From: Oscillospiraceae bacterium
GTDB taxonomy: Bacteria > Bacillota > Clostridia > Oscillospirales > Oscillospiraceae
Length of the DNA: 9,644 bases
Direction: 5' to 3'
NCBI GenBank assembly: GCA_017378975.1
Contig: JAFNXT010000026.1
Location: forward strand, 1 to 9,644
Below the pieces are notes generated by a model. It did not search any database, was not told the origin of the DNA, and was given only the letters and a program-made list of their open reading frames with translations. This document shows, in pieces, positions 1-6,256 of the stretch (its first letter is position 1; each line of letters begins with the position of its first letter). Both the position numbers and the translations under genes were made by a program.

Positions 1-25
1 ATGACATGGTTTTTCGACACACTGC

Positions 26-50
26 GGCGGGGGCAAGCCCCCGCCCTACG
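26..50. repeat. GC-rich palindromic intergenic repeat
   Basis: Two perfect 9-base arms (26-34 and 37-45, GGCGGGGGC and its complement) are separated by AA and followed by CTACG. The 14-mer GCCCCCGCCCTACG at 37-50 recurs exactly at 9536-9549, and its 12-base core recurs at 4057-4068. The element lies just downstream of the clpP stop on the minus strand. It could fold into a stable hairpin in RNA, but no T-run follows on either strand, so I do not call it a terminator. It is more likely a dispersed repeat. The rest of 1-81 shows nothing else I can support. Confidence 0.6.
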
Positions 51-81
51 ATCGCGTTGATATATGTACGGCCGAGGATCG

Positions 82-669
82 TCATCTGCGGGACGGCAGG
101 ATGGTGCTGATGATCGCGTCTACCATGCCGTAGGTCACGGCCTCTTCGGCGGTCATGAAGTAGTCCCGGTCGGTGTCGTGGGCGATCCGGTCCAGAGGTT
201 GGCCGGTGAACCGGGAGAGCATGGCGTTCAGGTCGTCCTTCATGCGGCCGATGCGGTGGGCGGCGATCTGGACATCCACCGCCTGTCCCTGTGCGCCGCC
301 CATGACCTGATGGATCATGACCTCGCTGTGGGGCATGGCGTAGCGTTTGCCCTTGGTACCGGCGGCCAGCAGGAAGGCGCCCATGGAGGCGGCCATGCCA
401 AGGCACACGGTGGACACGTCCACCCCCAGACCGCAGATCGTATCGTAGATCGCAAGGCCTGCGGTGACGCTGCCGCCGGGGGAGTCGATCAGGAGCGTGA
501 TATCGTCATCGCTGACGGTGGACAGGTACAAAAGCTGCTGGACGATCTCCGAGGCGGACTCGTCGGTGATCGGTCCGTCCAGCGTGATCAGGCGCTCCTG
601 AGTGAAGAGGACGGACTTGATGTCCAGAAGCTGTCTTCCGTGGCGATCGGTCCTTACAACGACAGGCAT
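82..669 (-). CDS. clpP: ClpP-family serine protease subunit
   Basis: This 195-aa protein has the usual length and layout of the Clp protease proteolytic subunit, a self-compartmentalising tetradecamer that degrades proteins unfolded by a AAA+ partner in the cytoplasm. The catalytic triad is complete: Ser95 in GMAASMGAF, His120 in VMIHQ and Asp169 in DTDRDYF. The SPGGS segment at 63-67 and the GGAQGQ segment at 124-129 are also present. The start at 669 is set by an AAGGAGGTA ribosome binding site at 676-684, six bases upstream, which overlaps the stop codon of the VirD4-like gene. The open frame extends further upstream, but that part is an overlap artefact of low-complexity Ser/Pro sequence. 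Position as third gene of a coupling-protein operon, and the divergent N-terminus (MPVVVRTDRHGR), suggest an accessory paralogue rather than the housekeeping ClpP; this is inference. No clpX or other unfoldase gene lies beside it. Family call is very secure; the role is unknown. Confidence 0.93.
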   Translation of the reverse strand: MPVVVRTDRHGRQLLDIKSVLFTQERLITLDGPITDESASEIVQQLLYLSTVSDDDITLLIDSPGGSVTAGLAIYDTICGLGVDVSTVCLGMAASMGAFLLAAGTKGKRYAMPHSEVMIHQVMGGAQGQAVDVQIAAHRIGRMKDDLNAMLSRFTGQPLDRIAHDTDRDYFMTAEEAVTYGMVDAIISTILPSRR

Positions 670-682
670 AGATGGTACCTCC

Positions 683-2260
683 TTATACGGCTTTGAACAA
701 ATGGGCATATCTGTTGACCAGCTGGAGCTGGAGCTCGGTGAGGGTCCGGCCCTTTCGTTTGGCTTCCATGACCATGGACAGGGTGGTGGTGTCACGGCTC
801 ATGGCGGCGGCGTTGTAGACCGGCGGCGCGGGGAACTCATGGGTGGGCGGCGGCATTTGCCGGGTGTACCGGGATACGAAGGGATACTGGTCGATGTCCG
901 GCATGGCGGACACATAATGGGTGGCACCGGAGGTGAAATACACGTCCGTGTGGGTCCAGCCCTTTTTCAGCCCCTGCAGGTCTGCCACGCTGAGGATCGG
1001 CTTGGGGGTACCGTCGGGGGTGACGGTGGTGGTGCCTGCCCGGCGGGACAGGTATTCCAGCAGGGACAGCTCCGGGGAGTTCAGGAAGTAGACATTGGCG
1101 CAGTTGGCCATGATCGTGGCCGCGTCGGTGGGATAGCAGGCCTCCAACTGCTTCTGGCTCTGGCACACCAGATACCAACGGATGTTTCTGGACCGGTGGG
1201 CGGAGATGGACCGGCTCATGCCGGGGATGTGGTAATTACAGAACTCGTCACACAGCAGATCCACCCGAAGGGGCAAAGCACCGCCGTATCGGGAAGCGTC
1301 CTGGACCAGCGTGGCGGCGATCTGTTGGAGCATGAGCCCGGCGATGGGGGCGTAGGTGTCCACCTCGTCGGGGAGGATGATGAACAGGGCCGTGGGCTCC
1401 CGGCTGATGTCGTGGAGGTCGAAGGTGCTGTTGCTGAGCATCCGCAGGAGCTTTTCGTTGGTCAGGAAGTGGGTGAGCATACTGTTGGCGGTGGCCACGG
1501 TGCTCATGAGGGTCTTGTCGGGCTCGGAGATCACACTGCGGAGCATGGTCATGATGTTGTTCTCCGCCGTCAGAGTGGCTGCCACCTGACGCATCTTCTC
1601 ACAGCTTGCCCAGTCGGTATAGGAGGCGAGGGTCAGGAGGTTGATCTTCCGTTCATCGTTACACAGCTCGAACATGAGGATCATGACGGCGATCAGATAC
1701 TGCCGGGCGGTCTGCTCCCAGAAGGGGTCGGCCTTGGAGCCCTTATAGATGCTGGCCAGCGCTTCCACGATGTCATTGCAGATCCGCAGGGCCTCGTCCT
1801 TATGGCCCTGACAGTAGAGACGGTAGGGCTCCAGCAGGATGTTGTATCCGTCGCCGCTCATGTCCCGCAGGTCGAAGTACAGGGTGCGGTAGCCGTTGGC
1901 CTCCAGAGAGCCCTGGATCTGAGGGAAGCTGGTGCCGCCCGACAACTCGCCTTTGATGTCCATGATGATCATGGACTCCCGCGCGTGGCTCAGGATCTGG
2001 ATCAGAGGGACGATCAGCGTTCGGGTCTTCTTACTGGCGGTGCCGCCGAAGATCAGGGTGTGTTCGCTCTCGGTGTTGATCACGGCGCTCACGCCGTCAG
2101 AGCACACCGGAAGACCGCCGGCGGCCAGCCGGACCCCCGGGGTCAGCTCCACGGGGGTGTAGCGCTCTTCCAGCTCTTCTTTGGTGGCGAAGCCACCGGT
2201 CTGGGGAGGGAAGGCGTAGCGTCGCCAGTCGGCTTCGTAGCTGTAAGGGCGTTTCCTCAT
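683..2260 (-). CDS. VirD4/TraG-like coupling-protein ATPase without membrane anchor
   Basis: This 525-aa protein resembles the type IV secretion coupling proteins (VirD4/TraG/TraD superfamily), hexameric ATPases that feed DNA or protein substrates to a conjugation channel. Landmarks in order are: a P-loop region GGTASKKT at 72-79, a DIKGE segment at 101-105 matching the usual D-x-KGE, a Walker B with Asp338-Glu339 after a hydrophobic strand, and HRSRN then QSQKQL at 355-372, matching the conserved Arg finger/sensor Gln region of the family. Two features are odd. The P-loop has Lys77 where Gly normally precedes the catalytic Lys78. The N-terminus is hydrophilic, with no transmembrane pair. The ATG at 2260 overlaps the upstream stop as ATGA, and AAAGGAG lies at 2269-2275. 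clpP follows after 13 bases. Family membership is fairly sure. Whether it hydrolyses ATP or moves DNA is not. Confidence 0.85.
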   Translation of the reverse strand: MRKRPYSYEADWRRYAFPPQTGGFATKEELEERYTPVELTPGVRLAAGGLPVCSDGVSAVINTESEHTLIFGGTASKKTRTLIVPLIQILSHARESMIIMDIKGELSGGTSFPQIQGSLEANGYRTLYFDLRDMSGDGYNILLEPYRLYCQGHKDEALRICNDIVEALASIYKGSKADPFWEQTARQYLIAVMILMFELCNDERKINLLTLASYTDWASCEKMRQVAATLTAENNIMTMLRSVISEPDKTLMSTVATANSMLTHFLTNEKLLRMLSNSTFDLHDISREPTALFIILPDEVDTYAPIAGLMLQQIAATLVQDASRYGGALPLRVDLLCDEFCNYHIPGMSRSISAHRSRNIRWYLVCQSQKQLEACYPTDAATIMANCANVYFLNSPELSLLEYLSRRAGTTTVTPDGTPKPILSVADLQGLKKGWTHTDVYFTSGATHYVSAMPDIDQYPFVSRYTRQMPPPTHEFPAPPVYNAAAMSRDTTTLSMVMEAKRKGRTLTELQLQLVNRYAHLFKAV

Positions 2261-3048
2261 CCTGCGTACTCCTTTCCGTAATGGGGGGCGCTTCCCAGAA
2301 GCATGGTCAAGGTGTGGTCAGGGCGGTCCAGGTGGTCCAGGACCTGCCGGTGGCTGATGTGAGGGCTCAGCCCTTCGTTCTCCAGCAGTTCGTCCACCGT
2401 CCGGTGGAGCAGGTCCAGACTGCGGACCGGGGCCAATTCCTGACGGGCCAGCGTGCCGGTCAGCAGGCGAAGGCCCTCCGGGTCCATGGTGTGTCCACGG
2501 GCGGTCAGAAGGTCCACCACCGTCTGCTCCAGCATATCGGGATCCCGGAACAGGTGCAGGCGGAAGGGACGGGGGGTGATGTACTTGGCACAATGGGTCA
2601 GGAACCGCCGGAGGGCGGGGGCTGTGCATCCCGACAGTACCATCACGGGCCGCCACAGGTCCAGATGGTCATAGAGGTACTTCAGGATCACGGTGAAATA
2701 TTCCTCCTGCTCGTGACCGATCCACTCGGTGGCGTCGATCGCCACGATGCCGTGGAAATCAGCCCGGAGGCCTGTGGCGTCCCGGACCTGCAGGATCAGG
2801 CGGCGCAGGTCGGTGAAGTTCTCACAGGGGGGCGTGTAGGGGAGCCGGAAGAACACGCAGGGGCGTTCGCCGGAGAAGCTCCCGGGGTCATGGGTCTGCT
2901 CTTCTGCCGCCAGCCGGAGGATCATCGATCCGGGCTCTTCCAGATCGGTGTCCATGACCACCAGCTTCCCGGCCATCTGGCGGAAGGGGCGCAACGGAGC
3001 CGGAGGGGCGGGGGGCGTGTCGATACGGGTGAAGGCTGTTCGTTCCAT
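2257..3048 (-). CDS. Protein of unknown function, possible degenerate AAA+ partner
   Basis: I do not recognise this 263-aa protein. It begins with a Pro/Ala-rich stretch at 12-21. A Walker-B-like strand (IVAIDATEW, 101-109) is followed by a helix and a second hydrophobic strand (PVMVLSG, 134-140), and the C-terminal part from about 155 to 245 looks helical, as in an AAA+ lid or a DnaA/ORC-like arrangement. No Walker A motif is visible, so nucleotide binding is doubtful. No signal peptide or membrane segment is present. The start is well set by AAGGAGGT at 3055-3062, six bases before the ATG. It is the first gene of the minus-strand operon and is translationally coupled to the VirD4-like gene by an ATGA overlap. 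The protein may be a regulatory or adaptor partner of that ATPase. The fold assignment is a guess from pattern only. Confidence 0.75.
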   Translation of the reverse strand: MERTAFTRIDTPPAPPAPLRPFRQMAGKLVVMDTDLEEPGSMILRLAAEEQTHDPGSFSGERPCVFFRLPYTPPCENFTDLRRLILQVRDATGLRADFHGIVAIDATEWIGHEQEEYFTVILKYLYDHLDLWRPVMVLSGCTAPALRRFLTHCAKYITPRPFRLHLFRDPDMLEQTVVDLLTARGHTMDPEGLRLLTGTLARQELAPVRSLDLLHRTVDELLENEGLSPHISHRQVLDHLDRPDHTLTMLLGSAPHYGKEYAG

Positions 3049-3136
3049 AGCGTTACCTCCTTTTCTCTTATATATATATCACAGATCCAGGGGCGGTCTG
3101 GGAAGGGGGGCGTCATGATTTCCAACAGATGCCCTC

Positions 3137-3165
3137 TTTACAAGAAAATACACCTCGTATATAAT
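3137..3165 (+). promoter_or_regulatory. Sigma-A promoter of the Rnf/EET-like operon
   Basis: A -35 box TTTACA at 3137-3142 and a consensus -10 box TATAAT at 3160-3165 are separated by exactly 17 bases. Transcription would start near 3172, about 25 bases before the GTG start of the first gene. No other comparably strong promoter is seen on the plus strand before the terminator at 9486, so this probably drives all eight genes. No operator is obvious. Confidence 0.8.
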
Positions 3166-3173
3166 AACGGCAA
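3145..3173 (-). promoter_or_regulatory. Weak candidate promoter for the minus-strand operon
   Basis: Read on the minus strand, TTGCCG (3168-3173) and TATTTT (3145-3150) are 17 bases apart, each matching four of six consensus bases. If real, it overlaps the plus-strand promoter almost completely, and the two would compete for polymerase. An AT run at 3069-3078 (TATATATATA) close to the ribosome binding site is an alternative -10, but it lacks a convincing -35. Confidence 0.3.
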
Positions 3174-3197
3174 ACGACCGGAGGGAGCGGAAGGGCT

Positions 3198-3560
3198 GTG
3201 GTTTTCAGGAAAACGGATATCCTTGCCATCGCTCTGGTGGTGGTCATGGCGGTGCTGGTGGCGCTTTTGTTCCTGCCGGGGAAAACGCCCGGTGGGCAGG
3301 TGCAGATCTATCAGGACGGCCGTCTGATCCAGACCCTGTCCCTCCAGAAGGATCAGCAGGTCCGGGTGGGCGGTGCTTATGAGAACACCGTCACCGTCCG
3401 TGACGGGAAGGTGGCTGTGACGGCCTCTGACTGTCCCGGTGAGGACTGCGTGGGCTGTGGCTGGATCGAAGTGGCCGGGCGGAGCATCGTGTGTCTGCCC
3501 AACGGCGTGGAGGTCCGGGTGGTGGAAGCCACCGGCGACGTGGATATGGTGGTGGGCTGA
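3198..3560 (+). CDS. NusG domain II membrane protein (EetA-like)
   Basis: This 120-aa protein has one N-terminal membrane segment (about 8-27) followed by an extracytosolic NusG-domain-II-type beta domain. The family signature is clear: the QIYQDGRLIQTLSL strand pattern, then DCPGEDC (Cys79, Cys84), GWI, and SIVCLPN with Cys99. Cys87 adds a fourth cysteine (CVGCG). This family is not the transcription factor NusG. It is usually paired with a Gx-family membrane protein near flavin-transfer genes, and from memory the EetA protein of Listeria extracellular electron transfer is of this type. The start is a GTG with GGAGGG at 3180-3185, a rather long spacing. It overlaps the next gene by one base (TGATG). 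A redox or structural role at the outer face of the membrane is inferred from context. Confidence 0.85.
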   Translation: MVFRKTDILAIALVVVMAVLVALLFLPGKTPGGQVQIYQDGRLIQTLSLQKDQQVRVGGAYENTVTVRDGKVAVTASDCPGEDCVGCGWIEVAGRSIVCLPNGVEVRVVEATGDVDMVVG

Positions 3561-4075
3561 TGACGAAGACGAAGAAGCTGGCGCTGGGCGCCGTTCTGAT
3601 CGCGTTGGCGCTGGCCCTGTCCTATACGGAGCGTTTCATCCCTTTGCAGTTGGTGATCCCTCTGCCGGGGATCAAGCTGGGGCTTGCCAATATCGTGACA
3701 TTGGTGGCGCTGTATCTGTTCGGGACCCGGCAGGCCTTTGCTGTTTTGGTGCCCCGGTGTCTACTGGGTGCCATGTTCGGCGGCGGGATCACGGGGCTCC
3801 TGTTCTCACTGCTGGGAGGGATACTGGCGCTGGCGGTCATGGCCTTGGTCCGGCGGACCGGGTGGTTCTCTGTTTACGGTGTCAGCGTCCTTGGGGCGGC
3901 GGCCCATAACGTGGGCCAGATCCTGGCGGCCATGGGGCTCATGCAGTCGGTATATGTGGGGGCGTATCTGCCGTGGCTGTTGCTCATGGCGATCGTCACG
4001 GGACTGCTCACCGGCGGATGCTCCGCCGGGGTCCTGCGGGCGATGGAACGGGTCATCCCCCGCCCTACAGCCTAA
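3560..4075 (+). CDS. Gx transporter family membrane protein (EetB-like)
   Basis: This 171-aa, very hydrophobic protein with about five membrane segments belongs to the family labelled Gx transporter or heptaprenyl diphosphate synthase component I. The typical PGIKLGLANIVTL motif is at 36-48 and an HNVGQI motif starts at His116. From memory, EetB of Listeria-type extracellular electron transfer loci belongs here, always next to a NusG-II protein as in this window. The name 'heptaprenyl synthase component' is probably historical and no prenyl-synthase partner is present. The ATG at 3560 overlaps the upstream stop; an in-frame earlier start at 3491 would lie deep inside the preceding gene and gives a Gly/Arg-rich stretch unlike the family. 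The last codons (Pro-Arg-Pro-Thr-Ala) fall in a copy of the GC-rich dispersed repeat. Confidence 0.85.
   Translation: MTKTKKLALGAVLIALALALSYTERFIPLQLVIPLPGIKLGLANIVTLVALYLFGTRQAFAVLVPRCLLGAMFGGGITGLLFSLLGGILALAVMALVRRTGWFSVYGVSVLGAAAHNVGQILAAMGLMQSVYVGAYLPWLLLMAIVTGLLTGGCSAGVLRAMERVIPRPTA
4057..4068. repeat. Copy of the CCCCCGCCCTAC repeat core inside a gene end
   Basis: The 12-mer CCCCCGCCCTAC, shared with 37-50 and 9536-9549, supplies the final codons of the Gx-family gene. It lacks the upstream palindromic arm seen at 26-34, so this is at most a half element. Confidence 0.45.
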
Positions 4076-4082
4076 AATGTGG

Positions 4083-4110
4083 TCGATACCATCCCCTTGG
4101 GGATGATCGG
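4083..4110 (+). other. Intergenic stem-loop before the lipoprotein gene
   Basis: In the only sizeable gap of the operon (4076-4139), CATCCCC (4090-4096) pairs with GGGGATG (4099-4105), and CGAT (4084-4087) with ATCG (4106-4109), with a two-base bulge. No T-run follows directly, so it is not a canonical terminator. It may be an mRNA processing or stabilising element that lets the downstream lipoprotein gene be expressed at a different level. The tight two-base inner loop would open to a larger one in RNA. Confidence 0.45.
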
Positions 4111-4139
4111 ATAGAACGTATTTTCAGGAGGAACGAAAC

Positions 4140-5219
4140 ATGAAGAAGATCCTTGCGCTGGTCCTGGCTATGATGATGGTCATGACCGTATTGTCCGGGT
4201 GCGTGGGCACCACCGTGGTGGTGGGCGACTGCACCTGTCCCACCGGCGGCACGGCTGCCACCGATCCCAAGCCCACCGAGCCTGCCGGTGAAGGCGCGCT
4301 GAAGACCGGCCTGTCCGTCACCACCACTGTGGCTGACAGCACCTCTGCCGCTGACGGTAAAGAGGGCGAAGTGAAGTATGATGTCACCATCGTGGCGGTG
4401 ACTGTGGATGAGGCCGGTGTGATCCGCTCCTGCCAGATCGACAGCGTGCCTGCCACCGTGAAGATCGACGGCACCGGCGCGATCGTGTCCGATGTGACGG
4501 CTCCCGTGGCCACCAAGAACGAGCTGGGCGAAGCCTACGGCATGGTGGCCTGGGGCGGCGCGATCGCTGAGTGGGACGCTCAGGTGGCGGCTCTGTGCCG
4601 GTTCGCCGAGGGCAAGACGCTGGAGGAGCTGAAGAACGGCGCTGTGGATGCCAGCGGCAAGGCCCCTGAGGGCTCTGACCTGGCCAGCTCCGCTACCATC
4701 TATCTGGGCGGCTTCGTGGCCGGCATCCAGACCGCCGTGGAGAACGCGCAGCATCTGGGTGCCCAGACTGGCGACAGCCTGAAGCTCGTGACCAAGAACT
4801 CCGTGGCTTCCAGCACCCCTGCCACTGCCGATGCCGCCGGTAACGTCCAGCTGGACGCTGACATCGCCGTGGTGACTTCCGATGCCGAGGGCAAGATCAC
4901 CTCCTGCATCATCGACTCTGTCCAGGCCAAGATCGCCTTCGATACCACCGGCACCATCACCACCGACCTGACCCAGCCCATCCGTACCAAGAACGAGCTG
5001 GGCGCTGACTACGGCATGATGGCCTGGGGCGGCGCGATCGCCGAGTGGAACGAGCAGGCGGCTTCCTTCGCCTCCTACGTCACCGGCAAGACTGCCGCTG
5101 AGGTGGCCGGCATCGCCGTGGAAGAGTCCACCAAGCCCGCGGACGGCTCCGATCTGTCCAGCTCCGTCACCATCGCCATCGGCGGCTTCCAGGCGCTGAT
5201 CGCCAAGGCCTTCGGTTGA
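4140..5219 (+). CDS. Lipoprotein with two tandem FMN-binding-like domains
   Basis: This 359-aa exported lipoprotein has a signal peptide ending in the lipobox LSGC (lipidated Cys21), then a CTC pair (Cys31, Cys33) and a Thr/Pro linker to about 53. Two homologous domains follow, about 80-200 and 238-358, aligned without gaps at an offset of 158 residues: SC-x-IDSV (Cys98/Cys256), KNELG (126/284), WGGAIAEW (138/296), and DLASSATI/DLSSSVTI (180/338). The last motif sits where FMN-binding domains carry D-x-x-S-G-A-T, the ApbE flavinylation site. Here Gly is Ser, and in domain 2 Ala is also Val, while Thr186 and Thr344 are kept. It may be a PplA-like extracellular electron carrier or a flavin-free relative. 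AGGAGG at 4126-4131 gives an ideal start, and the gene is rich in GCC, ACC and CTG codons, suggesting high expression. The ApbE gene follows with a TGATG overlap. Confidence 0.8.
   Translation: MKKILALVLAMMMVMTVLSGCVGTTVVVGDCTCPTGGTAATDPKPTEPAGEGALKTGLSVTTTVADSTSAADGKEGEVKYDVTIVAVTVDEAGVIRSCQIDSVPATVKIDGTGAIVSDVTAPVATKNELGEAYGMVAWGGAIAEWDAQVAALCRFAEGKTLEELKNGAVDASGKAPEGSDLASSATIYLGGFVAGIQTAVENAQHLGAQTGDSLKLVTKNSVASSTPATADAAGNVQLDADIAVVTSDAEGKITSCIIDSVQAKIAFDTTGTITTDLTQPIRTKNELGADYGMMAWGGAIAEWNEQAASFASYVTGKTAAEVAGIAVEESTKPADGSDLSSSVTIAIGGFQALIAKAFG
4377..5213 (+). repeat. Internal tandem duplication in the lipoprotein gene
   Basis: Units at about 4377-4739 and 4851-5213 are 474 bases apart, in phase. 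The best conserved stretch, 4512-4574 against 4986-5048, is near identical at DNA level (encoding TKNELG to AIAEW), so the duplication is either fairly recent or kept alike by selection or gene conversion. Confidence 0.8.
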
Positions 5220-6244
5220 TGCGAAAGATCTTTTGTCTGCTGCTGGCGCTGTGTCTTCTGTTGAGCGGCTGTGCCGCCGTGGCGGAGCCGGAGACCAAGC
5301 AGTATACCGCTACCTTTCTGGACCTGTTCGATACGGTGACCACGATCCTTGGCCCCGGTGCGTCTGAAGAGGCGTTCCGGGCTGAGGCCCAGAAGATCCA
5401 TGACGATCTTTTGGCGTATCATCGGCTTTTCGACATCTACGAAGCGTACGAGGGCATCGTGAACCTGAAGGTCGTCAACGACATGGCAGGGAAGGGGCCT
5501 GTGGAAGTGGAAGAGCCGATCATCCGGCTCCTGACCGACTGCAAGGCCTATCATGAGCTCACCGGCGGACGGGTGGACGTGACCATGGGGGCGGTCCTGC
5601 GGCTGTGGCATGAGGCCCGGTCCGATGGGATCCGGGACCCCATGGATGCCGAGCTTCCGGATATGGAAGAACTGGAAGCGGCGGCGGAGCATCGGGGCTT
5701 CGACCGGGTGGAGATCGATCCCGTGGCTTCCACGGTGGAGATCACGGACCCGGCGGCGTCCTTCGATGTGGGTGCCATCGCCAAGGGCTGGGCCACCCAG
5801 CGCGCGGCGGAAAATGCCCCGGAGGGGTTCCTGATCAGCGTGGGCGGCAATGTCTGCGCCACGGGCCCCAAGCGGTCCGACGGTACGCCGTGGGTGATCG
5901 GCATCCAGGATCCGGAGGACAGCAGTCAGAACCTCCACACCATCTACGTCACCGGCGGTTCGGTGGTCACCAGCGGTGATTACCAGCGGACCTACACGGT
6001 GGATGGGAAGAAATATCACCACCTGATCGATCCCGATACCCGGATGCCTGCCGGGCTGTGGCGGTCGGTGACGGTGGTCTGCGAAGATTCCGCTCTGGCG
6101 GACGCTCTTTCCACGGCCCTGTTCCTCCTGCCCTTGGCGGAGGGAGAGGACCTGCTGGCACGGGTGGACGCGGAAGCTCTGTGGGTCGATGCCGCGGGGC
6201 GGGAACACATGACTCCCGGCTTCCGGGAGGACTTAAGAACATGA
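5219..6244 (+). CDS. apbE: FAD:protein FMN transferase ApbE (lipoprotein)
   Basis: This 341-aa protein attaches FMN from FAD to a Thr/Ser of target proteins by a phosphoester bond on the outer side of the membrane, using Mg2+. It has a lipobox LLSGC with Cys18. Family landmarks are FDTVTTI near the mature N-terminus, DVGAIAKGW at 183-191, SVGGNVCATGPK, TSGDYQR followed by HHLIDPDTRMP, and DALST with Asp295 and Thr299 in the metal-site position. Length is normal for the family. The ATG at 5219 overlaps the lipoprotein stop (TGATG); an in-frame TTG three bases earlier is less likely. The ribosome binding site is weak, so translational coupling is probable. Likely targets are RnfG (Thr146), RnfD (Thr150) and perhaps the upstream lipoprotein, all in the same operon. 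It corresponds to FmnB of EET loci. Confidence 0.95.
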   Translation: MRKIFCLLLALCLLLSGCAAVAEPETKQYTATFLDLFDTVTTILGPGASEEAFRAEAQKIHDDLLAYHRLFDIYEAYEGIVNLKVVNDMAGKGPVEVEEPIIRLLTDCKAYHELTGGRVDVTMGAVLRLWHEARSDGIRDPMDAELPDMEELEAAAEHRGFDRVEIDPVASTVEITDPAASFDVGAIAKGWATQRAAENAPEGFLISVGGNVCATGPKRSDGTPWVIGIQDPEDSSQNLHTIYVTGGSVVTSGDYQRTYTVDGKKYHHLIDPDTRMPAGLWRSVTVVCEDSALADALSTALFLLPLAEGEDLLARVDAEALWVDAAGREHMTPGFREDLRT

Positions 6245-6256
6245 GAAGGTGAAATG

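Noticed and set aside
26..45. Palindrome as a rho-independent terminator for the minus-strand operon
   Set aside because: The stem is strong, but the minus-strand sequence after it has no T-run.
602..2281. Long plus-strand open frame (559 codons) opposite the VirD4-like gene
   Set aside because: It is a GC-rich antisense shadow. Its translation is Gly/His/Val-rich with no recognisable motif, while the minus strand encodes a clear coupling-protein family member with a proper ribosome binding site.
2281..3327. Plus-strand open frame opposite the 263-aa gene and running across the promoter region
   Set aside because: It crosses the consensus promoter and the start of the NusG-II gene, has no ribosome binding site and no family motif.
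3560..4075. Heptaprenyl diphosphate synthase component I as the function
   Set aside because: The name is inherited by the family. No catalytic prenyl synthase gene is nearby and the protein is almost wholly membrane-embedded, so the Gx/EetB-like reading fits the context better.
4119..4124. TATTTT as the -10 of an internal promoter before the lipoprotein gene
   Set aside because: The upstream TTGGGG at 4097-4102 is a poor -35, lies inside the stem-loop, and the spacing is 16; the evidence is too weak.
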